A stretch of 64,000 nucleotides of DNA from Pseudomonas sp. (GTDB lineage Bacteria > Pseudomonadota > Gammaproteobacteria > Pseudomonadales > Pseudomonadaceae). Position numbers and translations under genes: made by a program. Below, one piece after another: positions 25,261 through 31,707 of the stretch. A model generated the notes under the pieces. It saw nothing but the letters and a program-made list of their open reading frames with translations. It made no database searches and was not told where the DNA came from. The stretch is from positions 124,001-188,000 of the forward strand of contig NZ_JAUXMX010000030.1 of the NCBI RefSeq assembly GCF_030683065.1, read 5' to 3'. Positions within the stretch are counted from its first letter, which is position 1. The number at the start of each line of letters is the position of its first letter.

Positions 25261-25309
25261 CATCCAGTCGTGCTGAAGGGGTTTCGCCTCCGTGCGCATC
25301 TGGTGTCAT
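25187..25309 (-). CDS. 40-residue protein between cro and cII
   Basis: A very short gene with an excellent site (TAGGAGACGAGCCT before ATG 25309). It encodes a charged amphipathic helix (SARLDVMARHLEQLTADLVQ, then LREDLKHQD), probably coiled coil. It occupies the otherwise empty space between cro and cII on the PR transcript. A partner-binding micro-regulator is plausible. Function not known. Confidence 0.6.
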   Translation of the reverse strand: MTPDAHGGETPSARLDVMARHLEQLTADLVQLREDLKHQD

Positions 25310-25320
25310 AGGCTCGTCTC

Positions 25321-25539
25321 CTATGCGGCGGTCTTTGGGGTGCTTGTCTCTGTGCTGCTGAGTTCGATGTACATGGCGTCGATGGCCGAGCCGACCGAAT
25401 ACTTCGGATCAGGGATCTCGCCTTGCCGGATACGAAACAAAGTCGAGATATCGCAATTCGATCTTTTGGCGATGGCTGTGTAGGTCACGCCAGCCGCGCG
25501 GATTGCTTCGATTTTTGCAGGCAGGTCAGTGGCGTTCAT
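25321..25539 (-). CDS. Cro-like repressor
   Basis: A 72-residue helix-turn-helix protein (KIEAIRAAGVTYTAIAKRSN, then CDISTLFRIRQGEIPDP) at the start of the PR operon, divergent from cI. Cro proteins of this size bind the shared operators and limit repressor synthesis in the lytic cycle. The C-terminus has Ser/Thr-rich residues typical of a free tail. Confidence 0.82.
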   Translation of the reverse strand: MNATDLPAKIEAIRAAGVTYTAIAKRSNCDISTLFRIRQGEIPDPKYSVGSAIDAMYIELSSTETSTPKTAA

Positions 25540-25567
25540 TCAAGGAGTCTCGATATGGTTCGCCCCC

Positions 25568-25609
25568 ATTCTATGCGGCAGTGCATAGAAGTCAATGCAG
25601 AACAGCATT
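25568..25609 (-). promoter_or_regulatory. PR promoter with two palindromic operators (OR)
   Basis: On the minus strand TTGACT (25595-25590), 16 bp and TAGAAT (25573-25568) form PR for cro. One operator is the palindrome TCTATGC-N6-GCATAGA at 25570-25589, inside the spacer and -10. A second, AATGC-AGAACA-GCATT, lies at 25594-25609 across the -35. Further TATGCA/GCATT half-sites at 25615-25648 may form OR3 near the cI start. CI or Cro binding here would block RNA polymerase. Confidence 0.75.
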
Positions 25610-25644
25610 TGCCTTATGCATTTAAGCCAGACAGCATTGCACTC

Positions 25645-26391
25645 ATGCACAAGCGCACCGTTCACACCGTCCTGGCCGATTTGATTCGCGCATCAGGAAA
25701 GACCCCGACCGAGGTGTCACGCCAATCCGGCGTGGCGCAATCGACCCTATCCAGGATCCTCAGCGAGAAAATCGCCGACCCTTCGGACAAACACGTCTCA
25801 GCATTGGCGGACTACTTCGGGGTCACTACCGATCAGATGAGGGGGCGCGCGGAAATCGTGTCTACCCCTGGTCGGACAGCGGGCGGCGGCCGCGAGACGA
25901 ACGCCGCCTATCACCCAGGCATCACCCCAGTCACCAGCTGGGATGACGACACACCACTCGACGATGACGAGGTAGAAGTGCCGTTTCTAAAGGAAGTAGA
26001 ACTCTCCGCAGGCAGCGGACGCACGGTCATCCAAGAAAGCAGCCGCTTCAAGCTGCGCTTCGGCAAGTACACCCTGCGCAAGCAGGGCGTCCAGGTAGAG
26101 CACGCCGTGTGCGTGCCCATCTACGGCAACTCCATGGAGCCCGTGCTGCGCAGCGGCGCCACCGTAGGCGTAGACCGCAGCAAAACCACAGTCATCGACG
26201 GCGACCTCTACGCCCTCAACCACGCCGGCCAGCTCCGCGTGAAGCAGCTCTACCGCCTCCCCGGCGGCGGCATACGCATGCGCAGCTTCAACCGCGACGA
26301 ACACCCCGACGAGGAATACACCCCCGAACAGATGCAAGAACGCGAAATCAGCCTCATCGGCCGCGTGTTCTGGGGCGCCATGTTCTTCTGA
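25645..26391 (+). CDS. CI-type repressor, S24 self-cleaving
   Basis: Start at ATG 25645 (MHKRTVHTVLADLIRASGKT); longer frames would read through the operators. The 248-residue protein has an N-terminal helix-turn-helix (TEVSRQSGVAQSTLSRILSE) and a C-terminal LexA/CI peptidase domain. The latter shows an Ala-Gly cleavage site in VELSAGSG, the nucleophile Ser in YGNSMEP and the general-base Lys in LRVKQLY. It should maintain lysogeny and self-cleave on RecA activation, so the prophage is DNA-damage inducible. No clear ribosome site is present, so leaderless translation as for lambda PRM is possible. Confidence 0.92.
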   Translation: MHKRTVHTVLADLIRASGKTPTEVSRQSGVAQSTLSRILSEKIADPSDKHVSALADYFGVTTDQMRGRAEIVSTPGRTAGGGRETNAAYHPGITPVTSWDDDTPLDDDEVEVPFLKEVELSAGSGRTVIQESSRFKLRFGKYTLRKQGVQVEHAVCVPIYGNSMEPVLRSGATVGVDRSKTTVIDGDLYALNHAGQLRVKQLYRLPGGGIRMRSFNRDEHPDEEYTPEQMQEREISLIGRVFWGAMFF

Positions 26392-26441
26392 TCCATCACC
26401 ACCGCAGGGAAGGCTCGCGAATGAATTTGAGACCGGCGGCA

Positions 26442-26492
26442 CAGGTATCAGATACCTGCTATATTGATAAGCAGGTATTGCATACCTATACT
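26442..26492 (+). promoter_or_regulatory. promoter with two operators for the toxin-antitoxin pair
   Basis: TTGATA (26464-26469), 17 bp and TATACT (26487-26492) make a near-consensus promoter. The spacer contains AGGTAT-TGC-ATACCT, and just upstream lies CAGGTATC-A-GATACCTG (26442-26458). Repeated GGTAT/ATACC half-sites suggest autorepression by the downstream HTH protein. Confidence 0.75.
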
Positions 26493-26517
26493 CTGCTCGC
26501 GAAAGGCGGGGGTGCAC

Positions 26518-26838
26518 ATGGTTAATGTCCATGAAATCCGGCGCCACCCTACGCGGGTTCTAGCCCGCGTCAGAGCTTATGCGGCCGACCTGGACAAGGT
26601 CATTTACCAGAGAGAGACAATCAACGCCCTGGTAAAGGACAAGATTGTTTTCATGGCCGACATCTGGGACTGCCTTGAGAATGGCGAGATCATGGAGGAG
26701 CACTTGCACTTCGAAGAAGACGGCACTTATGCAAAACTGGTATGTCATACCGGTGACTGCACAATTTATGTCGATATCAAAATGCTAAATATTGAAGACA
26801 AACTAATGGTTTTGTATGCGGAGAAAGAAGATGAGTGA
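26518..26838 (+). CDS. putative toxin of a type II TA pair (MqsR/DUF4258-like)
   Basis: A 106-residue protein from ATG 26518 with GCGGGGGT upstream. It begins with basic helices (HEIRRHPTRVLARVRAYAAD), then FMADIWDCLENGEIMEEHLH and alternating strands (YAKLVCHTGDCTIYVDIKML), a layout like MqsR/DUF4258 RelE-fold toxins. It overlaps the HTH gene by 8 bp. Codon use is more AT-rich than in flanking genes, pointing to separate acquisition. Its place after cI is the rex-like moron position. mRNA cleavage is predicted only from fold resemblance and pairing. Confidence 0.6.
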   Translation: MVNVHEIRRHPTRVLARVRAYAADLDKVIYQRETINALVKDKIVFMADIWDCLENGEIMEEHLHFEEDGTYAKLVCHTGDCTIYVDIKMLNIEDKLMVLYAEKEDE

Positions 26839-27289
26839 CATGTTTCACTATGTCGCATGTGGCCTACCCAACGTCTGGCTTTCCAACGGCTTCACTGAGA
26901 CCGTTGACGAAGCGGGAGAGCCATTCTTTAGCATCGCAGAGGTTCGAGATCTGCACCGAGCCATTGGGCACTCGCTGACTGAGAAAGAGTCCGTGCTTAC
27001 TGGCGACGAGTTCAGATTCCTCCGTACAGAACTGCGCATGTCCCGCCGGACCCTGGCCGAGCTACTCGGCTACAGCGACGAGGCAATCAAGAAGTGGGAG
27101 TCTGGAGAGAATCGCATTCACAAGCTCGCCGACGCCAACCTCCGCCAGCTCTTCCTAGAAGGTCAGAGTGAAGATGGGACGCTGAAGGCGCTGCTTACCC
27201 AGATCAAGGATTTGGAGCGAGAGGAGCGGAAGCTTTGCTTTGAAGAGACACAAAAAGGCTGGGAAGGAAAAGTCGACCAGTGCGCATAA
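26831..27289 (+). CDS. MqsA/HigA-like HTH antitoxin and autoregulator
   Basis: A 152-residue protein with a GAGAAAGAAG ribosome site inside the toxin's end. Residues 1-55 (HYVACGLPNVWLSNGFTETV) form an N-terminal toxin-contact region. Residues about 60-105 are an HTH (LTGDEFRFLRTELRMSRRTL, AELLGYSDEAIKKWESGEN). The zinc Cys pairs of classical MqsA are absent. The HTH is expected to bind the GGTAT palindromes at the operon promoter. A terminator follows at 27308. Confidence 0.75.
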   Translation: MSDMFHYVACGLPNVWLSNGFTETVDEAGEPFFSIAEVRDLHRAIGHSLTEKESVLTGDEFRFLRTELRMSRRTLAELLGYSDEAIKKWESGENRIHKLADANLRQLFLEGQSEDGTLKALLTQIKDLEREERKLCFEETQKGWEGKVDQCA

Positions 27290-27307
27290 CCTTTACCGGC
27301 CCACCGC

Positions 27308-27334
27308 AAGCCTCGCCACCCGCGGGGCTTTTTT
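27308..27334 (+). terminator. intrinsic terminator after the toxin-antitoxin pair
   Basis: AAGCCTCG and CGGGGCTT form a stem with one G-U pair, followed by TTTT. It separates the pair from the LexA-controlled gene. Confidence 0.8.
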
Positions 27335-27377
27335 CTGCCTGCCACCCTCTCGCCCTTCCCCGCCCACTCTGGCAAAC

Positions 27378-27397
27378 TACTGTACACCCATACAGTA
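27378..27397 (+). promoter_or_regulatory. LexA (SOS) box upstream of the DUF1654 gene
   Basis: TACTGTACACCCATACAGTA contains CTGT-N8-ACAG (27380-27395), a full LexA consensus, ending 12 bp before the start codon. The gene is therefore predicted to be induced by DNA damage together with prophage induction. Confidence 0.82.
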
Positions 27398-27409
27398 AAG
27401 GCGCCACCC

Positions 27410-27661
27410 ATGGCCAAGCCAAAGCCCATCACCCCCAAGCAGCCCAGCCCCTATGAGCTGATGGCAACCCGCATCCAGAAGATCATCAACTCCCAGTCCG
27501 CACAAAAGGCCAAGGCCGCCCTGCTCGAGCGCCTGCCTGATGAATCGCCAGACGACTGGGCGCAGATCCTCAGCGAGATAGCCGAGACCGAGAACGTCAC
27601 CCTCGCCCACCGCGACGACGGCGCCGTGCAGCTCTTCTGGGTGGTCCCGCAAGACGACTGA
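27410..27661 (+). CDS. DUF1654 family small protein, SOS-regulated
   Basis: An 83-residue protein. It has PSPYELMATRIQKIINSQSA and IAETENVTLAHRDDGAVQLF, matching the Pseudomonas-typical DUF1654 pattern (YERIGxRVQRMIN ... EIAETDNV). It stands alone between two terminators with its own LexA box, independent of CI. Placement between cI and PL suggests a DNA-damage-timed modulator of induction or of host functions; the biochemical role is unknown. Confidence 0.78.
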   Translation: MAKPKPITPKQPSPYELMATRIQKIINSQSAQKAKAALLERLPDESPDDWAQILSEIAETENVTLAHRDDGAVQLFWVVPQDD

Positions 27662-27678
27662 GCCACCTAAACAAAACC

Positions 27679-27704
27679 AAGCCCGCCAATGCGCGGGCTT
27701 TTTT
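27679..27704 (+). terminator. intrinsic terminator after the DUF1654 gene
   Basis: AAGCCCGC-CAAT-GCGCGGGCTT followed by TTTTT, just upstream of OL/PL. Confidence 0.85.
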
Positions 27705-27720
27705 ATGGGCGCATGCCTAA

Positions 27721-27774
27721 ATGCATAAATAATTGCACGTGCGCATTGACACAATATGCACCAGTGCATAGAGT
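27721..27774 (+). promoter_or_regulatory. OL/PL: early promoter with CI/Cro operators
   Basis: TTGACA (27746-27751), 17 bp and TAGAGT (27769-27774) form a strong promoter directed toward the integrase end. TATGCACCAGTGCATA (27755-27770) lies over the spacer and -10 and matches the OR palindrome half-site (TATGC...GCATA). AATTGCACGTGCGCATT (27731-27747) and an AATGCATAAAT element at 27720-27730 are further sites. The shared half-sites identify this as the second operator region of the switch. Confidence 0.8.
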
Positions 27775-27825
27775 TGCACCAACGCCGCAGCAACACCGCA
27801 GTGCCAGCCCAACCAACCGGGCGCC

Positions 27826-27838
27826 CACTCTTTAAAAA
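27826..27838 (+). promoter_or_regulatory. boxA-like antitermination element
   Basis: CACTCTTTAAAAA lies about 50 nt after the PL start and resembles boxA of nut sites and rRNA leaders (TGCTCTTTAACAA). NusB/S10-type antitermination of the early operon is the likely role. A boxB hairpin is not obvious. Confidence 0.5.
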
Positions 27839-28329
27839 CTCAATGCACCAAGCAGTCCCGACAGGTGCGGCGCAAGCCGACAGCCTGAGCGATGGTGGCA
27901 AAACCGACTGCTACGCCCGTGAACCGGGCTATCGCTGGAAGAATCCAGCCTGCTCAACGCCAGGTCGAGCGCTCCCTCTACTCAAGTCACCGAGTCGATA
28001 GCGCAGAACGGGCCAAGGGTTGCACCGAATACGCTCCCTGCTGGATGCCTGAGATGAAGGCGCAACACCAGCACAGCGCACTAAGTGATACCGACAACGC
28101 AACGACAAGACATCGCCCAGCCGGGTGTGGCGCGTAACCCCGGCCAGCAACCCAGAAGATCAAGCTTCAGCGCACGGCAGGCCGGCGCGGCGGTGAGACA
28201 ACTGACATCAGTAAAACGCACGCGACCGCCGCCAGTAGCGGGTCGCAGTGCCAGAGATAACGGCCCGCCAAGCGTGGGCCGGATGCTCTCCAGGAAGCCT
28301 TGCTGCAGGGCTTCGCGGAGAGTGTTGAA

Positions 28330-28536
28330 TCAAGCGTTTTCAGCTTCCTGCTGCTCGATCTCTTCGGACTCACTGATCGCTGCCTGAAGCAGTGCAATCA
28401 GATCCTTCGCCTCATCCCGGTGAAGAATGATCACGTGTTCATCTTGCTGAGAATCGCGCTCCTGCTTTACGCACACATCAAACAAGTCGCCGACATAAAC
28501 CTCGACGCCATAACGCGGATTGATCTTCCCAACCAT
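28330..28536 (-). CDS. small acidic protein, antisense to the early operon
   Basis: A 68-residue frame from ATG 28536 with GGAGAAGCT upstream. It reads MVGKINPRYGVEVYVGDLFD, then EHVIILHRDEAKDLIALLQA and an acidic tail. The mixed strand/helix content looks coded. It diverges from the plus-strand small gene at 28549, and their ribosome sites lie on one shared palindrome. It would be transcribed against PL, so expression is expected in the lysogen only. Function unknown. Confidence 0.5.
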   Translation of the reverse strand: MVGKINPRYGVEVYVGDLFDVCVKQERDSQQDEHVIILHRDEAKDLIALLQAAISESEEIEQQEAENA

Positions 28537-28548
28537 CGGAGCTTCTCC

Positions 28549-28704
28549 ATGCAATGCACTTACTTCGTTAAAGGCGGCACCTACCACTACAGGGCGCCGC
28601 GCCTGAGCGGCTTCAACTACTCGCTTGAAGCCATCCACCGGAGCCTGACACAGCGATTTGGGGCGGGCAACTACGGCCTCACCCAGGTTAACGCACCGGA
28701 ATAA
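28549..28704 (+). CDS. first small protein of the PL operon
   Basis: A 51-residue frame from ATG 28549 with CGGAGCTT upstream. It reads MQCTYFVKGGTYHYRAPRLS, then GFNYSLEAIHRSLTQRFG. Aromatic-rich strands are followed by a helix. It is likely the first translated gene after the leader, but the very long 5' region leaves room for doubt. Function unknown. Confidence 0.5.
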   Translation: MQCTYFVKGGTYHYRAPRLSGFNYSLEAIHRSLTQRFGAGNYGLTQVNAPE

Positions 28705-28793
28705 CTCCACCAGGGCGAACCATCGCCCTGGTTGCTCACCGGATCGCCTTCTACCAGGGCGATGCGCTGAGCAACCCAACCAGAGGAAACACC

Positions 28794-29231
28794 ATGTTCG
28801 GTATTGGCAAGAAACTGTTTGGCGCGAAGCGCGCCGTGAAGAAGCTGGAGAATCGTGACCTGATGCAGGCCATCGTCGGCGGCTGCCTGTTGGTGGCCGC
28901 CGCGGACGGCGAGATCAGCAAGAACGAAGCCGCGCAAATCGATCTGCAGATCCGCGCCAACAAGGCGCTGGAACACTTCGGCAGCGAGATCACCACCACG
29001 GTCAACCTGTTCACTGAGCAACTTCAAGCAGGCTTCCGTCTCGGGCGCATGAACATCATGCGTGAGATTAACGACATCAAGAACAACCCGATGGATGCCG
29101 AGGAGGTGTTCGTCAACATGCTCACGGTGGCGGAAGGTGACGGCAACATCAGCCCGGAAGAACTGAAGGTTCTGTCGGAAATCGGCAACCAGCTCGGCCT
29201 GCGCGTTAAAGATTTCGGCATCGAGGCATGA
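28794..29231 (+). CDS. TerB-like (tellurite resistance/DjlA-type) protein
   Basis: A 145-residue helical protein with AGAGGAAAC upstream. It has GGCLLVAAADGEISKNEAAQ and LTVAEGDGNISPEELKVLSE, the two acidic DG(E/N)IS metal-site loops typical of TerB folds. Residues 1-18 are basic (KKLFGAKRAVKKL). TerB domains occur widely in phages and stress operons; a role in takeover or exclusion is possible. It overlaps the next gene by 4 bp. Confidence 0.8.
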   Translation: MFGIGKKLFGAKRAVKKLENRDLMQAIVGGCLLVAAADGEISKNEAAQIDLQIRANKALEHFGSEITTTVNLFTEQLQAGFRLGRMNIMREINDIKNNPMDAEEVFVNMLTVAEGDGNISPEELKVLSEIGNQLGLRVKDFGIEA

Positions 29232-29425
29232 GCCGGAGGCTCGCCATGTGGGCTGTGGCGGCGGTACTAGTGGTCGTAGGCATCAGCGCCGCAGCCAGCC
29301 GCGGCGCCTGCGCCTACTACGGCTACCAGACAGACCGCGACACCCGCTATGCCGCATTCGTCGGCTGCATGGTCAAGGTCGACGCAGCATGGATACCGCG
29401 CAACGAACTGCGCGTCGTGCAGTAG
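29228..29425 (+). CDS. small exported or membrane-anchored protein
   Basis: 65 residues; residues 4-25 are hydrophobic (MWAVAAVLVVVGISAAAS), followed by a short region with two Cys. A signal peptide or N-terminal anchor is likely. Coupled to the TerB-like gene by ATGA. Function unknown. Confidence 0.6.
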   Translation: MSRRLAMWAVAAVLVVVGISAAASRGACAYYGYQTDRDTRYAAFVGCMVKVDAAWIPRNELRVVQ

Positions 29426-29482
29426 GCATCACTGCTGCACCTTGGCAACAGGGTGCAGCGGGATGACAACCGGGAGACACCG

Positions 29483-29695
29483 ATGGACAACACCGCGCCC
29501 CTGCGTATCAAGCTCACCGGCACGGTGACTATCACCAAGCACGGCATCCAGGTGGCAGGCTTCGAACTGCACAACGCCAACTTCACCCCGCGCGACCACG
29601 CCATCCTCGCCGCCTCCTGGGCCATCGGCCAACTGCAGCGCGAGATGAACAAACTGATTCGCGGGGTAGACGGCGGCAACATCGCCGTCGACTGA
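29483..29695 (+). CDS. small early phage protein
   Basis: Start at ATG 29483 with CGGGAGAC upstream; an in-frame ATG at 29453 has none. The 70-residue product begins MDNTAPLRIKLTGTVTITKH and has a beta hairpin followed by a helix (ILAASWAIGQLQREMNKLI). Unknown function; typical of early lambdoid small genes. Confidence 0.6.
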   Translation: MDNTAPLRIKLTGTVTITKHGIQVAGFELHNANFTPRDHAILAASWAIGQLQREMNKLIRGVDGGNIAVD

Positions 29696-29713
29696 CAGTA
29701 GGAGGTGTTAGAC

Positions 29714-30016
29714 ATGGCTTCTGGAAGACCGAAAAGCCAGGAAAAGCTTCAGGCCCAACTGGCTGGCAGAAAGTACTACCAGGGAGCGACCTGCAGCCGG
29801 TGCGGGGGCTCTCAGCGCTACACAAGCACCAGCCACTGTACCGCTTGCCAGGGGAACAAGAGCACGGGCGAAAAGGCACCCGCCAAGGCCAGAGCGTTCC
29901 GAGTATCAAAACCTCTGGCTCTCCGCCTTGCTGCGGAAATCGAACATCTCGACGGCCAGGTCTTTAGAGAGATCAAGAAGCTTATGGGTCAGCAATCAAT
30001 CAGCTTGACCGACTAA
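29714..30016 (+). CDS. zinc-ribbon small protein
   Basis: 100 residues from ATG 29714 with GGAGGTG upstream. CSRCGGSQRYTSTSHCTACQ (residues 27-46) is a zinc ribbon. The N-terminus is basic and the C-terminus helical (LALRLAAEIEHLDGQVFREI). Nucleic-acid or partner binding is likely. It is the last gene before an 800-bp non-coding stretch. Confidence 0.65.
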   Translation: MASGRPKSQEKLQAQLAGRKYYQGATCSRCGGSQRYTSTSHCTACQGNKSTGEKAPAKARAFRVSKPLALRLAAEIEHLDGQVFREIKKLMGQQSISLTD

Positions 30017-30820
30017 GAATCCCGCCCAACGACCGGGACGCCACCCCGCAACGCACGGATGCTGCGCAGGGTAATGAGAGCGAATCGCCCGCGCTGGCAG
30101 TCAGGGCCACTACTTCACCGCCGTGCCTCGTTCGGCATGCAGCAGCGTTAGCGGCTTGGACCTTATCCAGCCAGACCAGGCGTTAGCGCCCGGGTCAAAG
30201 CGCGCTGCTGTTCGAGTAAACAGGAAGCCAAGGTGCCGGTGAATGCCGGTTGCCGTATTGAGTTGTAGGCGCGCAGCTAGCGAAAGAGCGTCCCGATCAC
30301 CTCGAAAGAGGCTGCATCGGAGTGTGATTGCACGGGAGCAAAACAGCGCAACTGGTACGCCGTGGAGCGCTAACGCAACCCCCGATCACACCCCGATGCA
30401 GATGAATGCGCAGTTGCTGCGTGTGACGGAGACACGTTGACCGATGGAGTGGGTGAGGTAGGGCTTGAATCCCCCGTAACCGCCATGACCGATGCGCCGA
30501 AAGGCTGGCTGTGCGTCAACAGGCCGGGATCAGCGCCGGCCATCTGCATCAACAACCAACCCAGGCGAGCGCCCGCCAACATGCCAACGGCGCGCACAAC
30601 AGGAGCACGCAGCCATGTGAATCCCTGCCAAGGCCGGCACGACTAAGGCCTCAACCCAGCTCGATCACGTAAGGCGGCTTATTGATCGAAACAAAAGCCC
30701 GGTTCGCCGGGCTTTTCATTGCGCCTACATACGCCGCGGCCTTGACCGGCTGACCTTGCCCAAGCGTCTGCTTCCGGCCAGGGCCGCGACCTATGCACGC
30801 CAACCACAGGAGCAGCGCCC
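30017..30820 (+). ncRNA. 800-bp non-coding stretch with a strong inverted repeat
   Basis: No convincing gene is found. CTGCATCGGAGTGTGAT (30312-30328) and ATCACACCCCGATGCAG (30385-30401) pair over 16 of 17 positions around a 56-nt loop that itself holds AGCGC/GCGCT arms. The stretch lies within the early operon and ends in a terminator at 30693. A structured RNA or a DNA site is likely; which one cannot be told here. Confidence 0.45.
30693..30716. terminator. intrinsic terminator at the end of the non-coding stretch
   Basis: AAAAGCCCGG-TTCG-CCGGGCTTTT, symmetrical, with U runs on both strands. It would need antitermination for PL transcripts to reach the downstream genes. Confidence 0.8.
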
Positions 30821-30958
30821 GTGATCATCATCGCCGGAAGCCTCAAAGGAATTGCCGAAGCCCTGTTCATGCAGGGCTTTTTGTTGGTCAACGAAGTGCC
30901 CTTCACCCGCGCCCCGTTCAAATCCGGCGGGCGCTGGGTGTGCGAGCTTGCCCAATGA
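30821..30958 (+). CDS. 45-residue phage protein (GTG start)
   Basis: GTG 30821 is preceded by CAGGAGCAGC. It reads MIIIAGSLKGIAEALFMQGF, then LLVNEVPF...WVCELAQ. Compact alpha/beta sequence; overlaps the next gene by ATGA. Function unknown. Confidence 0.55.
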   Translation: MIIIAGSLKGIAEALFMQGFLLVNEVPFTRAPFKSGGRWVCELAQ

Positions 30959-31092
30959 CCAACTACCAGCGCGCCAAGCGCCGCGCCACCTGGGTATCGG
31001 CCGCCATCGCCATCCTGCTTTACAGCCTGCTGCTGATCCTGCCCGCCATCGGCGGCCACATCACCGCCGAACAACCAGCAGGCCAGCACTAG
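30955..31092 (+). CDS. small single-TM membrane protein
   Basis: 45 residues, starting in the stop of the previous gene. A basic N-terminus (NYQRAKRRATW) precedes one hydrophobic helix (VSAAIAILLYSLLLILPAIG). Short membrane proteins in early operons often act on host envelope or entry functions; no specific family is seen. Confidence 0.6.
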   Translation: MTNYQRAKRRATWVSAAIAILLYSLLLILPAIGGHITAEQPAGQH

Positions 31093-31127
31093 CCGCCCTC
31101 AAAGACCAAGCCACGCCTGGAGCATCC

Positions 31128-31316
31128 ATGCCATTCATGACCACCCAAGAGCTGCTCAGCCAGCGCCGCTTCACCCAAGAGAACATCCGCAACCTGCAGG
31201 AAGTCCTGCCCGAGCTGCAGGCCGCCAACCGTGACCGTGCGGTCAGCACCATCACCAACCTGATCGGCCAGCTCGACCGCATCGCCGCCGAACTGGCCAT
31301 GGCCACCGCCAGCTAA
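31128..31316 (+). CDS. small helical protein
   Basis: 62 residues from ATG 31128 (or ATG 31137). It is almost wholly helical with heptads (LLSQRRFTQENIRNLQEVLP, then QLDRIAAELAMATAS). Likely a coiled-coil dimer. Function unknown. Confidence 0.55.
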   Translation: MPFMTTQELLSQRRFTQENIRNLQEVLPELQAANRDRAVSTITNLIGQLDRIAAELAMATAS

Positions 31317-31334
31317 CCAAGAAAGGAAACGCTG

Positions 31335-31643
31335 ATGGCCAAGACCAACGCCGAGGCCTGCAAAGACTCCCGCGACAAAGCCGCCGCCGAGCGCGAACGC
31401 CTCGGCATCGTCATCCGCAAGTGGCCCATCCCCGCAGGCATCAACACCCAGCTCGAATCAGTACGCAAAGCGCACGGCTTCAAAGACTGGCGCGAGCTGC
31501 TCGAAACCGTCATCCAGCGCCTGCACGACGCCACCCCCGCAGACGCAGCGCGCTTCCTCGCCGTGTCGCGACACCAATTCACGCCAACCGAAGAGATGTT
31601 GCGACAGGTCGCCGAATACAGACCACCACCCGAACCCGAATAA
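31335..31643 (+). CDS. small basic phage protein
   Basis: 102 residues with AAAGGAAACG upstream. The N-terminus is Lys/Ala/Glu-rich, then IVIRKWPIPAGINTQLESVR and FKDWRELLETVIQRL, which could be a ribbon-helix-helix-like DNA-binding unit. The Pro/Glu-rich tail is disordered. Assignment tentative. Confidence 0.55.
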   Translation: MAKTNAEACKDSRDKAAAERERLGIVIRKWPIPAGINTQLESVRKAHGFKDWRELLETVIQRLHDATPADAARFLAVSRHQFTPTEEMLRQVAEYRPPPEPE

Positions 31644-31707
31644 CCCAACCGTCCCACCCGCCGCAGCACCAGCACGCGGCCTGGCGTCTTTCGCTCAGGA
31701 GCAACCA

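Larger units (their letters stand above)
27775..28548 (+). ncRNA. long structured leader of the PL transcript
   Basis: About 770 nt between PL and the first plausible plus-strand start. It holds several hairpins: GCCCG-TGAAC-CGGGC (about 27915-27929) enclosed by AGCGAT/ATCGCT arms, CGGCCC...GGGCCG (28261-28282), and a long CTCTCC...GGAGAG stem-loop (28286-28322). A frame at 27892-28137 reads MVAKPTATPVNRAIAGRIQP, with no ribosome site; I treat it as unproven. The leader could carry antitermination or a regulatory RNA. Confidence 0.4.

Noticed and set aside
27892..28137. An 81-codon frame in the PL leader
   Set aside because: No ribosome site and weaker third-position GC preference than neighbours; kept only as a remark under the leader.
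30243..30646. Two short frames across the inverted-repeat region
   Set aside because: They lack ribosome sites, read as low-complexity, and one crosses the inverted repeat.
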